From Glycine soja (taxonomy: Eukaryota > Streptophyta > Magnoliopsida > Fabales > Fabaceae): 64,000 nt of DNA. A program made the translations under genes and the position numbers. Below, piece by piece: positions 32,727 through 44,171 of the stretch. Every line of letters begins with the position of its first letter. Positions within the stretch are counted from its first letter, which is position 1. The stretch lies in the NCBI RefSeq assembly GCF_004193775.1, contig NC_041016.1, forward strand, positions 37,852,176-37,916,175. Direction: 5' to 3'. The notes under the pieces are model-generated. The model had not been told where the DNA came from. It did not search any database and saw nothing but the letters and a program-made list of their open reading frames with translations.

Positions 32727-33825
32727 TGTTGGACAAGAGACCTCAATAACTTAAGAGAGGGGTGAATTAAGTCTTACAAAATTTTCCACTAACAAGCTTT
32801 TAACCCCCTTTTAAATGATAGGCTCAGAATGCAGAAAAAGAAGCAACAATCAATTTAATAATGTTCTTTAAACGTGCAAGACAAAATTGATTGCAATAAA
32901 ATAAATAAGATAAGGGAAGAGAGAATTGCAAACTCAATTTATCCGTGCCTACGTCCAGTCCTCAAGCAATCCACTTGAGATTTTTCACTATCTCTGTAAA
33001 TCCTTTACAGACTTTGAACACACCATGGGATTCATCACCCTTGTGTTCAAGATTCTCCAAGAGACAACCAATTTCTTGATTACAATTCTCACAATCCAAG
33101 AGACATCCAGTCTCTTGATTACAATTCTCACAATCCAAGAGACAATCAGTCTCTTGATTACAATTGAGTTTATGAGATGAATAGAAAGATTTTTCTCCTT
33201 TAGAGTAGATGATACAAATTGAAGTTCCTAGAAGGATTCTCAATAGATTTGCAAGTGTTTGACCAAGAGTTGTTGAGAGAGCATTTGACAATTAAGTTCT
33301 CTTAGAATATCTCTCTCATGCTTTTTGAAGTCAGACACACATATATGTAGGCCCATCGTGCCTTTTCAAAATGGTTTGAAGAGATGTGTCTTTTCAAAAA
33401 GCTTTTATGAAGTTTTCTCATTGGTAATTGATTACAGGTTTCTGGTAGTCGATTACATAGTTATATTTTGAAGGGTCATGACTTTTCAAAGCATTTTTCT
33501 GAAGTGTTGTTACTGGTAATCGATTACGAGATTCAAAATTAAAATTCAAAACCATTTTTGAAAGTTGTTTGCAAACTTGTCTTCTGGTAATCGATTACAG
33601 CTCCTGGTAATTGATTACTAGAGCCTTTGCTCTCTTGGAAACAATTTGTTTTAAGGCAAAAACCAATCAACCAATGAGAATGTTTGAGGCCTTATCTTTT
33701 TCTTGATCTTGTTTGCTTGACCTTGAATTAATCTTAAAGCAATGTTAACCTTTCAATGTTTGTTGAAGCAGCCTTGTATTAATTCTACTTTGGCATCATC
33801 AAAACCCTGTATTCGTACACTCACA
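32727..33825 (-). repeat. 3' LTR of element E
   Basis: 1099 bp. Three copies of a 39-bp unit (AGAGACAACC... CACAATCCA) lie at 33058-33170; the other LTR has two. Five TAATCGATTA-type palindromes lie at 33422-33620. Confidence 0.9.
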
Positions 33826-34050
33826 TTCTCCCCCTTTTTGATGATGACAATCATTATCAAGTGAATTCTTTTTATCATCATCAAAACCTGCATTATTCAA
33901 TTCTCCCCCTTTTTGATGATGACAACCATTATCAAGTATATTATTTTTTACATCATCAAAACTTGTATAATTCTTTTTTACATCATCAAAACCTGCATGA
34001 GTCACATTCTCCCCCTTTTTGATGATGACAACCATTTGTAGTTTAGGAGT
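33826..34050 (-). repeat. Triplicated polypurine-tract module of element E
   Basis: On the plus strand CTCCCCCTTTTTGATGATGA occurs at about 33828, 33903 and 34009, spaced by copies of CATCATCAAAAC. On the minus strand each is a polypurine tract; the one at 33829 abuts the LTR. Confidence 0.85.
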
Positions 34051-34196
34051 AAAAAGAATATCTATTTGTGTTGTTCACTCCTCCTTGATTTTGCAATGAT
34101 TACTTATATGAAACGGCTGAAGTTTTCATAGATTTCATACATATATAAAAAAAACGGTCTTAATAAGATAATTCCCGTTACTATCTCATCTTTTAT

Positions 34197-36354
34197 CTAT
34201 CTCTCCCCCTTTTTTAACATAAAAAACAAATCATAAGCAGAGAAAAGAAAAGCATTCGGCAATTTATAATGAATTAAAAGAGTAGAGCATGCCATACCAT
34301 TCAAAGTATCATTTCTTGGCCTAAAAGAAAATGTTATCGCTTGTTGGAATATATCAGAATCAAATGATACCAAAAGGCCTTTATCACATAATTGATAAAT
34401 ACTTAATATACTATGCTTAAGACCATCAATAAGTAAAACATTTTCTATGGAGGTAGAGAGATTCGTACCTATTTTTTCAACTCTAACAATTTTACCTTTG
34501 TTGTTGTCTCCATAAGTCATATATTCACTATCTTTGGGAGAAATATAAATAAACTTTGATGCATCTCCTGCCATGTGTTTGGAGCAATCGCTATCAATGT
34601 ACCAACTTTGCTTCAAGGAGTCCATCATTCATATAATCATATTTTGATTTTGGTACCCAAATTTTCTTGGGTTCTTGAATATTAGTCTTGACTAAGGATC
34701 CTTTTGGAACCCATACCATTCTTCCAATGATACTACCATTCTTTCTAATATAACATGTTGATGCACTATGATCTTTCATACCATAGTAAAAGCATGTTAA
34801 CAAGGGAGAACTAGCCTTTTGAGTGGAGGCAAAGAAATTTTTATGCATCTTTTGTTGATATTTAGGATTATATCCAAATCCAGCCATATCAAAAACACAT
34901 CTTTGTTTTGCTAATATAATATTAAATTATTTTTACCAAGAGTAAATTTGCCAAGGGAAATTTTTAAATCTACAATTTCTTCTTTGAATTTATCACAACA
35001 TTCACATGAATGAGATGCTTTATTGTTTTCTTGTATTGAGCATTTTGTAGAAGATTGGTTTTTATCTACTGATTTTAAAATATTAACTTCAGATTTAAGA
35101 TTTTCTAACTCTACATTTAATTTCAAAATTTCCTTTTCTAAACTTGAAATAGTTTTCTTAGAATATGAAACTAATTAGGCAAGTTTGACAGATTCTTTAT
35201 CCAAGCCATTAAATGCATCTTGAAGTTCATCAAAAGAAATAGATAAATCATAGTTAGAAGACATTACCTCTTCTCCGCTTTCATAGTCTTTGGTCATGAG
35301 GCCTAGATTTATGATTTCATTTTCTGAATCACTTGATGAATCCATGTCATTATCTTCCCAAGTGATGTATTCTTTCTTTTCTTTGAAATTTCTCTTGTCA
35401 GATTTTTCCATTCTTCTTTTAAAGACAAGACAATCAAATCTCAAGTGCCCAGGTTGATCGCATTCATAACATTTTGGGGCTAAGGAGGAATCTTCTCCTT
35501 TCTTCTTTGGATTGATGTTTGATCTCCTTTGATTTCCTTTGTTTCTAAGAAATTTATTGAATCTCTTCACAAAAAATCTGAAATCATCATCTTCTTCTAT
35601 TTCATTCAAGTCCTCTTTGTCACTTTCTTCTTGAATAAAAGATGATGAGGCTCTGAGTGCAATTCCTTTATTCTTTTTGTTATTCTCTTCATGTTGATGG
35701 AGTCTAATAAGTTCCATCTCATGTTCCTGAAGCTTTCCAAAAAGAGTTGCAAGAGACATGTAAGTAAGATCTCTTGATTCTGCAATTGTTGTTACTTTTG
35801 GTTGCCATTTCCTGCTTAAACATCTCAGCACTTTGTTAATGAGATCTTCATTAGGAAATATTTTTCCCAATGATGCAAGATGATTAATTATATGCGTAAA
35901 TCTCTTTTGCATGTCTTGTATGGTCTCATTTTCATTCATTCTAAATAGTTCATATTCATGTGTGAGAGTGTTTATTCTTGATCACTTGGCATCAGTTGTG
36001 CCTTCATGGGTTACTTGTAATGTATCCCACATTTCTTTTGCATTTTTACAATTTGAGACTCTGAAATATTCATCCATGCCTAATGCAGAAGTGATTATAT
36101 TTTTGCCTTTAAATTGTATTGAACCCTTCTTCTTTCATCATCATCCAATTCTTCTCTAGGTTTTTTTATAGTTGCATTTCCCACTACCATTGTAGGAATG
36201 AAGGGACCAATTCTAATGGCTTCCCATATATTTAAATATATGTCTTCTACAAAGATCTGCATTCGGGTTTTCCATAATGATAACCCTCACCATTGAAAAC
36301 AAGAGGCCTATTAATAGAATTTCCCTCAGAAAATGGAAAGTCAGATGAGGCCAT
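34197..36354 (-). pseudogene. Sirevirus gag and protease remnant (element E)
   Basis: The minus-strand ATG at 36354 begins a copia Gag (SSDFPFSEGNSINRP) that soon hits stops. A clean 254-codon piece follows (35939-35175) with the core end (NENETIQDMQKRF, LRCLSRKWQPKV) and a zinc knuckle CYECDQPGHLRFDC. A coiled-coil-like piece (35126-34911), a second zinc-finger-like region without its full set of ligands (34887-34594) and a protease piece (34628-34197) complete it. The protease has WYIDSDCSKHM, so the usual DSG reads DSD. Translation stops at the 3' region; no pol follows. Confidence 0.88.
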
Positions 36355-36392
36355 AATTATTCTTGAAGTTTTTCAATTTTAAACAAGAATAC

Positions 36393-36406
36393 TGCTCTAA
36401 CACCAC
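36393..36406 (-). promoter_or_regulatory. Degenerate primer-binding site of element E
   Basis: On the minus strand TGGTGTTAGAGC follows the LTR end after two bases. It matches the initiator-Met site TGGTATCAGAGC at 10 of 12 positions. Confidence 0.75.
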
Positions 36407-36407
36407 T

Positions 36408-37484
36408 TGTAGGATAAGTGGCCTTAATAACTTAAGAGGGGGGGTGAATTAAGTCTTACAAAATTTCTTACTAACAAGCTTTTAACCCCCTTTTAGATGA
36501 TAAGTTCAGAATGCAGAAGAAGAAGTAATAATCAATTTAATAATGTTCTTTAAACGTGCAAAACAAAATTGATTGCAATAAACTAAATAAGATAAGGGAA
36601 GAGAGAATTACAAATTCAATTTATACTGGTTCGACCACTTCCCGTGCCTACGTCCAGTCCTCGAGTAACCCACTTGAGATTTTCCACTATCTCTATAAAT
36701 CCTTTATAGACTTTGAACACACCTTGGGATCCATCTCCCTTGTGTTCAAGATTCTCCAAGAGACAACCAGTCTCTTGATTACAATTATCACAATCTAAGA
36801 GACAATCAGTCTCTTGATTACAATTAAGTCTATGAGATGAATAGAAAGATTTTTCTCCTTTAGAGTAGATGATACAAATTGAAGTTCCTAGAAGGATTCT
36901 CAATAGATTTACAAGTGTTTGGCCAAGATTTGTTGAGAGAGCATTTGACAATTAAGTTCTCTTAGAATATCTCTCTCATGCTTTTTGAAGTCAAACACAC
37001 ATATATATAGGCCGATCGTGCCTTTTCAAAATGGTTTGAAGAGATGTGTCTTTTCAAAAAGCTTTTCTGAAATCTTTTCACTGGTAATTGATTACACAGT
37101 TATATTTTGAAGGGTCATGAATTTTCAAAGCGTTTTTCCGAAGTGTCGTTACTTGTAATCAATTACAAGCATCTAATAATTGATTACAAGATTCAAAATT
37201 AAAATTCAAAACCCTTTTTGAAAGCTGTTTGCAAACTTGTCTTCTGGTAATCAATTACAGCTCCTTGTAATCGATTACCAGAGCCTTTGCTCTCTTGGAA
37301 ACAATTTTTTTTAAGGCAAAAACCAATCAACCAATGAGATTGTTTGAGGTATTATCTTTTTCTTAATCTTGTTTGCTTGACCTTGAATTAATCTTGAAGC
37401 AATGCTTAACCTTTGAATGTTTGTTGAAGCAACCTTGTATGAATTCTACTTTGGCATCATCAAAACCACATTCATACACTCACA
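36408..37484 (-). repeat. 5' LTR of element E
   Basis: 1077 bp; on the minus strand it starts TGTGAGTGTATG and ends TTATCCTACA. It keeps a 17-bp stretch (GGTTCGACCACTTCC region, about 36630) lost in the other LTR. Five TAAT..ATTA palindromes lie at 37082-37280. Confidence 0.9.
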
Positions 37485-37489
37485 CTTTA

Positions 37490-38080
37490 CTCTTCAAAGG
37501 TAAATACATGTTTACATCGTTGAAATTGTATACATAATACACTTATAGTCACATACAAAAGAATAATACATAAAAAAATGCAAGCCTAGTCTACCCTCTT
37601 ATATACAACAAAATGATTAAGACTTAGAGTAGTGACTCAATATAAATCTAACCCTTATATACACTTGAACTCATGTAACATCCTTTGAGAATCTTCTCTT
37701 TGTCAAACAAGCCCATCCACATCCTTAGCATTTGTCATGACCATTTTATTCCATCTTTATTGTTAGCACCAAATCATTAATTTTTTCTGCAAAAATGTTG
37801 GATGCATGTGAGTTTCCCTCCTCTACTAAAACCAACAACCAAATGACCTTTGGTCACAAAAAATCATCTTTGGGTGGAATTCTCATGAGTCTTACTTGTA
37901 ACCTTATCGAACTAGTTCTTAATTCATTGTATATTCGGGCATGCTCCCATTGGAACTCCCAAAGTTCAATGGACTTACACAATTTAGTTGGATGAATATT
38001 AGGAGTACACCCCTTGCCATGGTACATTGGCAAGGCTCTCACCAACTCGGTTATGTCATGCATTTGTCAAGGTTACCATG
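37490..38080. other. Unassigned sequence between element E and the Ogre-like LTR
   Basis: AT-rich. A minus-strand frame (38063-37854) has no recognisable domain. Element E is inserted at the left edge of this stretch. I see no gene. Confidence 0.5.
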
Positions 38081-40130
38081 TGTCGCAACCTACCCTTCGG
38101 CGGGAGGGCGACGCGTGACTCGCGGGTGCGTGTTCCAAGAAAGGAATACGCGCGGAGTCGCCACCAACGTTTATTTGAGGAAAACGTCGGAAAAACCGGA
38201 AAAGACGTGATCTACGAACTTTAAGTGAAAGGTTCGGGAGTTGTATTTACGCACGGGGAAGGTATTAGCATCCCACGCGTCCGTCACATGAGACGACAGC
38301 CTTTAATTAAATGTGCAAACATGACTTCAATTTTTAAGTTTCCTTTTACGTCTTTATTCCTTTTTATATTTTTTATCTTTTTGCGGTCGACGAGGGTGTT
38401 TCCCTTGCTCCTACGTATTCCTTAATTGCGATAAGGAAATCAGACCTACGTAGTTCTTTGTGAACAAAGTGTTTGGTTAAGTTGTCTTTATCCTTTTTGC
38501 AAGACATGTTTTTATTGAATGAAAGGTCATTTAAGGCGTCGGACCATTAAACAAACTTTCGATTCTTTTGAAAAGAGAGAAGACATTAAGGCATTGGACC
38601 ATTAATGTTCTCTTTATTTTTGAAAGAGGTAATAAGTTACATGTTGATTTTAGGCCTTTAGAAACCTACACTTAACTAATAAAAGCGGGAAAGACCATTT
38701 CAAGGCGTTGGACCTTTGAAAATGGCTTTTTTAGGTGATGAGAAAAGTTTTGGTTTTTTATTTTAGCCTTAGTTTCACTTTGGTTATTAGTCGGTTCGAT
38801 TAAGAAAGAAAAATCCCAAAGAGAAACGTCCGATTGATTTTTTATTTTTTTTATTTTACTAAAAGATATTTTTATTATTATATTATTATTTTACCTCTTT
38901 TTGGTTTCCAACGTAGTTACGGCATGACCGAACAGTCAGATTTCATTTTAAACGAAATTAACGGATATTACAATTCAAACGATCAGCGGAAATTTATTTT
39001 ATTTTTGATTTAGGCGAGAAAATGACTTAAGCAAATGACTGAAGCACGTCAAAAGGGGGTACAGAAAGTAAATGAAACGAGAATAAATGTACACAAAACA
39101 AATGGGGACCACCACGGGTACATAGAATGAATTGAAAAGCTCGATTTGGAAACTTACCCGTTGAAGAACGAAGAACGGATGAAGAACGGTGAATAACGGA
39201 GGAAAACCTTCACGGATTTGCTTACGGAAACATCTCGGAAGCGTTACGGAAGCACCTCAGCTTGGATTTTCTTCACGGAAACAATTTTTTTTCACCCAAA
39301 ACAGCTGAAATACATCACCAGGGGGATCCGGAACCCTTAGAACAGCCCCATTCAGCCTATTTATAGGAAAAAGGGGGAGGAAGTTGCCGCCCAGCTCGCC
39401 CAGGCGAGCTGGGTTGCTTCCTCCAAAAGCAATCCAGCTTCAAAAATCATTCTGGAAGGCCCAATTCAAAATTTCAAAATTGCTATTTGCACCCCACAAT
39501 TTGGATAAGCTCACCCCCCATTCTTTCGTAATTTACGGAAAAGTTACGGAAGCATATAGGACTTGATTTTCTTCTTTTTTTCTCTTCCCTCTCACCCGTA
39601 TTAAGTTAAATATGCTTATTTAGGGTTATGTGAATTTTACGGAAGCATTATGGGTGTCCCGGAAGCCCCAAAATCCCATTTTTTAACAAAACGGGGGAGA
39701 TGGTTGCCACCTAGCTCGCCCAGGCGAGCTAGGTTGCTTCCACCTTACGCAAGAAGTTGCCCAAAAACCTCTAGAAGGGCCAGATTCGAAAATTACTATT
39801 TGCACCCCCCATTTTACTAAATACACCCCCTTTCCCTTTTTTTTGCTAATTCTTTTTCCGTAACGTTACGAAACTTTACGAATTTCGTAACGACACTTAT
39901 TTTTTTCCCGTAAGGTTATGAAACCTTGCGGATTACATAATCATCCCCTTTTTGACTTACGGAATGTTACGTAACCTCACGAATTGTGCAACAATGCTTC
40001 CTTTTGAGTTTCGGCATGTCACGGAACTTCACGAATTGCCTAACGATGGGTGCCAAGTACCTCAAAATGGTCAAATGAAAGTTGCATGCCACCAAGCAAA
40101 GATCCCCGGACGAAATTAGGGTATGACAAT
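38081..40130 (-). repeat. Ogre/Tat-like LTR, minus orientation
   Basis: About 2.05 kb. On the minus strand it starts TGTCATACCCTAATTTCG, directly after a purine tract (AAAGAGGGGCAAT at 40131-40143), and ends GGTTGCGACA. The start phrase and the CTACCCTTCGGCGGGAGGG block at the far end are those of legume Ogre-type LTRs. It has many TTACGGAA/TTCCGTAA phrases (39180-39990) and two 20-bp palindromes. Only one copy is in the window. Confidence 0.75.
39392..39731. repeat. Duplicated LTR module with two 20-bp palindromes
   Basis: CAGCTCGCCCAGGCGAGCTG (39392-39411) and TAGCTCGCCCAGGCGAGCTA (39712-39731) lie exactly 320 bp apart, each preceded by a GGGGGAG-type run and GTTGCC and followed by GGTTGCTTCC. 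Confidence 0.9.
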
Positions 40131-40387
40131 TGCCCCTCTTTACTTGTCTTTTATTGGAGATAAAAGGGAAGTAAAGATAAGACACTAATTTCGTTCGAGC
40201 GAAACACCTTTCGGCCAGTGAATCTTCCTGCCCGCGGAACCTGCAAAAATCTGAAAATGATCAGTACCGACACATCATTCCGATACTGTCGAACTTGTTT
40301 CTCTTGGTTGATACAAGACGCAGAATGACCATAATTTGTCTCTGCATTTTGTTGGACACGATCGAGCCTGGGTGGCGAAAAGGTGTG

Positions 40388-40625
40388 CTGAATGACAAAG
40401 GGCGCAGAATTTGTCTCTGCGCGTTTATCACCCAACTTGCGAAATCTGAATGATAAAGGGCGCATAATCTATTTCTACACGTTTAGCCACTCAGCTTGTT
40501 GTTCCTGAATGATAAAGGGCGCAGAATATGTATTTGCACGTTTATCCACTCAGATTGTTGTTCCTGAATGATAAAGGGCACAGAATATGTATCTGCGCAT
40601 TTACCCACTCAGCTTGCTATCATGC
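40388..40625. repeat. 59-bp tandem repeat (4 copies)
   Basis: Units starting TGAATGA(C/T)AAAGGGC lie at about 40390, 40449, 40508 and 40567, each ending in a CCACTCAG-type segment. Confidence 0.85.
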
Positions 40626-40638
40626 TTTGAGTCTTAGA

Positions 40639-41330
40639 GATAGCAAAAGAAAGTTTATACGGATAACCACTCGGGTATCTCCGCCCGTCAGCGTGACACA
40701 AATGTCAGTATGACAGATCTTGTGAGCGCGGAAGATGACGTAAATCTCCGCGTGTCAACGGTCTTGTTGGGCCGCGATTGACGAATGGTGCAGAAGAAGA
40801 CGTTAGTCTCTGCATGCTATCAGGCTTTCTGTCTTATAGATAGCAAAAAAATGTTTATACGGATAACCACTTGGGTATTTTCGCCCGTCAGCGTGACTCA
40901 AATGTCAGTATGACAGATCTTGTGAGCACGGAAGATGACGTAAATCTCCACGTGTCAACGGGCTTGTTGGGCCGCGATTGACGAAGGGTGCAGAAGACGA
41001 CGTTAGTCTCTGCATGCTATCAGGCTTTCTGTCTTACAGATAGCAAAAGAATGTTTATACGGATAACCACTCGGGTATTTCTGCCCGTCAGCGTGACTCA
41101 AATGTCAGTATGACAGATCTTGTGAGCGCGGAAGATGACGTAAATCTCCGCGTGTCAACGGGCTTGTTGGGCCGCGACTGACGAAGGGTGCAGAAGACGA
41201 CGTTAGTCTCTGCATGCTATCAGGCTTTCTGTCTTACAGATAGCAAAAGAAAGTTTTGAAAGTGCGGACAACCACTTGGGTATCTCTGCATGTCACGTGA
41301 CTCCAGTGTCAGTATGACAGATCTTGTGGG
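40639..41330. repeat. 200-bp tandem repeat (about 3.5 copies)
   Basis: GATAGCAAAA begins at 40639, 40839, 41039 and 41239, an exact 200-bp period. The first three units are nearly identical; the fourth is diverged and cut short. Confidence 0.95.
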
Positions 41331-42784
41331 GCAGCCGACAAAAGCGAGGCTCTTGCTCCTACGTATCCTCAAATGAGGAATTCAGACCTACGTAGTTCTG
41401 GATAACTTGTGAGACTAAAAAAAATAGTCTCAGTGTTTTCTTCACTAAAATGCGAACATGCTTTAGTAAAGAGAGAAAACTTCCAATTAATCAGAGCAAC
41501 ATATGCCTTTCGGATGAAAAACAATGTGTCTACCGGGGAAGGGGAGTATGCTAATGAAATCCTCCCATAGCCTCAAATGAGATTTTGGATGTTAGCATTT
41601 CGTTTCTAAATGACCATTTAGAGGAAACACTAGGTTTAGCAAAAATAGAAAAAACTCACTCAAAGTGTATCAATCTCGCACAGGTAAGTGTTTCATCCTA
41701 ATTCCAAACCATAGATATGTCATGACTTGACTTTGCAAATCATTTCCTATCAAATCAAAGATTACATGCGCGATCATGGATCAATAGGACTTTTCTTGGG
41801 AATTGGGTTCTTTTGATGGGAAATTTGGCTCTAAGTTTTCTGGCCTTTTTCTTTTCTGTTTTTGTTTTACGCGAGGCGAACAAGTCACCGACGCACAAGA
41901 TTTTGGTTGGCAATCTAAGGGAGAAAACCACTTTAGGTCGTGGTTTCCTTTCCGTCTTTATGTTTATTTGGTGACAATTCTGTATTGTTCAGATATCATC
42001 TGGTCCAACGACCTTTCTGCACCTTTCCTCTGTTTTCCTTCGATCCTTGATCGGAAATTTTCTTTCCTTCCTTTTCTTCCTCCCACTCTTTGATTTGGGA
42101 ATTTTCCTTCTTTTCTTTCTTTTTTTTTTTGCTTTCTCCCACTCTTTGATTTGGGAATTTTCCTTCTTTTCTTTTTTTGCTTTCTCCCACTCTTTTTCTT
42201 CCGAGGGTAAGGATTGACATTCTCACCCTGGGTCAATGTTTATGGTAAGTTAGGATTTTTGGCTCAAGGCTTGTAAAATGGATAGACATGACACATGTCA
42301 TGGTTTGGTTTGGTTCATGGATAACAGGGATGCCCCACATTATTTCCATGACACGAATGCAAACATGATGATTTGGAAATTTTATGCAAAACTGGTCATG
42401 CATGCACCTATGTGGACACTCAAGTGTCAAATGTTTATGGTCATGCGATGCTAGGGCTCAGGATTCATTTCCTCTATTTTAAGTCAACCCAATGTTTCCA
42501 AAATATGTTCTTTTATCAATTTGTGCATTTATCCGAGTCCATTTTGGGTCTTCGGAAAATTTTCACAGCATTCACCCTTCAGGTGTATACACATTTTTTC
42601 CAAAAACTAGTCATGATCAGTAAATTTTTCAAAGAAAAGTTGGAAGTCATCTCTTTTCAAAAGCATGTTGGTTTTTCAGCTAGACAACTTATTTTTCTCT
42701 TTTCTCTTTTTCTTTTATCATTATCATTTGTTTATTTCTTTTTCTTGTTTGTTTTTGTTTTTTCCTTTTTTTTCATGAGGTATT

Positions 42785-43232
42785 TTGCTACCTAAACATG
42801 TGTATATTTTTGTGAGGTATTTTTGCTATATACATGCATATCCAAGGTATCTTGCTACCTAAACATACATATATATGTTTTGTAAGGTATTTTTGCTATA
42901 TACATGCATATCCAAGGTATCTTTCTACCTAAACATACATATATATTTTGTGAAGTATTTTTTTTGTTACATACATGCATATCCTAGATATACATATATA
43001 TATTTTGTGAAGTATTTTTTGTTACATACATGCATATCCAAGGTATCTTTCTACCTAAACATACATATATATATATTTTGTGAAGTATTTTTTTGTTACA
43101 TACATGCATATCCAAGGTATCTTTCTACCTAAACATACATATATATATTTTGTGAAGTATTTTTTGTTACATACATGCATATCGAAGGTATCTTTCTACC
43201 TAAACATACATATATATATTTTGTGAGGTATG
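42785..43232. repeat. ~72-bp tandem repeat (6 copies)
   Basis: TGCATA(T) recurs at 42835, 42905, 42976, 43031, 43105 and 43176. The unit combines ACATGCATATCC, AAGGTATCTTTCTACC and a TATATA run; one unit is short by a deletion. Confidence 0.9.
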
Positions 43233-43461
43233 ACTACCTCCCGAGCTTGTGCTCGTTTTATTTAAATTCCTAGGATCATGAGCAACTAGGTGTGTCCTAC
43301 TATGACTTGAGAAACAAAAGGTGATCAAATAACAAGCAGAAATTTAAAAGTTACAAGGTTGCCTCCTAGTAGCGCTTCTTTAACGTCTTGAGCTGGACGC
43401 CTGATGACTTGTCGGTCACGGACCTAGTACTTTGCTTACCTTTGGCTTTGGACTTGGTCGC

Positions 43462-44118
43462 CTATTGGTCGGCCATGTGTCGTAGGCAATACTCTAACCT
43501 TTTTATGGATGAGCTGAGGGGCTCTGGAGGTGGCGACGGTGCATTTGTTGCCTGTTGCTGGCCATCCCCAGGCTGTTGTGGTGTTTCGCCCTGCGCCTGC
43601 CTGGGGGCGTAGTACTTCTTGATGAAAGCTTGATTAGTAGGGGACCTGATGACCTTGCCGGGGGTGACAGGCACTCCGTAGAACTGACAAAAGCCCGTAA
43701 TCAGAGCTGGAAACCCCAAGACCCTGTTGGACTTCTCCGGGTCCGCTGGGAGTCTTGTGAGCACGATCCCTGCAAATAGTGGATGGTATAAGAAATCAGT
43801 TGAACCATATGCATACTTACCTATGTCGGGACGACACAGACCAACTGATACATCTGCAGGGGGAGATCGGCATTGCGGTCGCTGGGCAGGATGTTGCTAA
43901 ATAGCAACGTTATCCATATCTGTGTAAGAGGGGTCATGTTGGTGCGCATGATCCACACTTGTCTCTTTGCAGCGACACGGGTGAAATCTTGCCCCGGTAT
44001 GCATAGTAGTTGCGTGATAGCCTCCCTCTCTGGTTTTGCTCGCACAGTTGGCCCTCCTCCAATATCAAGGGGTGGCCCAGGAAAAAGAACTGATAAAGGG
44101 AAACTACTGGCCCCTTAA
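43462..44118 (-). pseudogene. Broken gene of the putative plant transposon protein family
   Basis: On the minus strand an upstream part (about 44118-43821) reads REAITQLLCIPGQDFT ... WITLLFSNILPSDRNADLPL. A downstream part in another frame (43764-43462) reads EKSNRVLGFPALITGFCQFYGV followed by a Pro/Gln-rich tail. The pattern (an LCIPG patch, a TPL..W..L..NI.P..H/R.. patch, then a GFPALI..FC...GV patch) is that of the plant transposon protein family, which I believe is also represented in the Sirevirus envelope-like protein at 4699-6753. A TAG at about 43821 and a frame change near 43775 separate the parts. An intron is the alternative, since GTAAGT follows the TAG and TTTGCAG precedes the second part. 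Function is unknown. Confidence 0.65.
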
Positions 44119-44171
44119 CCAGGAGCGCAAGTCTCGGTTAAGCATTAAGGGTAGAGGACCTTAAATTATCT

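Larger units (their letters stand above)
32727..37484 (-). mobile_element. Non-autonomous Sirevirus-lineage element E, minus strand
   Basis: Two LTRs of about 1.1 kb flank only gag, part of protease and a multi-polypurine 3' region. The target duplication CTTTA occurs at 32722-32726 and 37485-37489. The minus strand has a degenerate initiator-Met primer site. Integrase, reverse transcriptase, RNase H and any envelope-like frame are absent. The two LTRs differ by several insertions and deletions, so the insertion is old. Confidence 0.9.
40131..44171 (-). other. Non-coding internal region of an Ogre/Tat-like element, minus strand
   Basis: Adjacent to the LTR polypurine tract. It holds several minisatellites (separate entries), a CT-rich duplicated stretch (42080-42200, unit CCCACTCTTTGATTTGGG), and one broken gene at 43462-44118. 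A phrase at 41349-41400 (CTCCTACGTAT ... CAGACCTACGTAGTT) repeats one inside the LTR at 38408-38455. Protease, RT and integrase are not present here. Confidence 0.6.

Noticed and set aside
37854..38063. 69-codon minus-strand frame left of the Ogre-like LTR
   Set aside because: No similarity I recognise and no surrounding gene structure.
42875..43132. Repetitive open frame (YFVKYF... HAYPRY)
   Set aside because: Produced by the ~72-bp minisatellite; the frame breaks with each length change.
43765..43820. Intron with GTAAGT and TTTGCAG borders on the minus strand
   Set aside because: The exon side would still hold an in-frame TAG, and the supposed intron reads as plausible coding sequence; stop plus frameshift is simpler. 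Not fully excluded.
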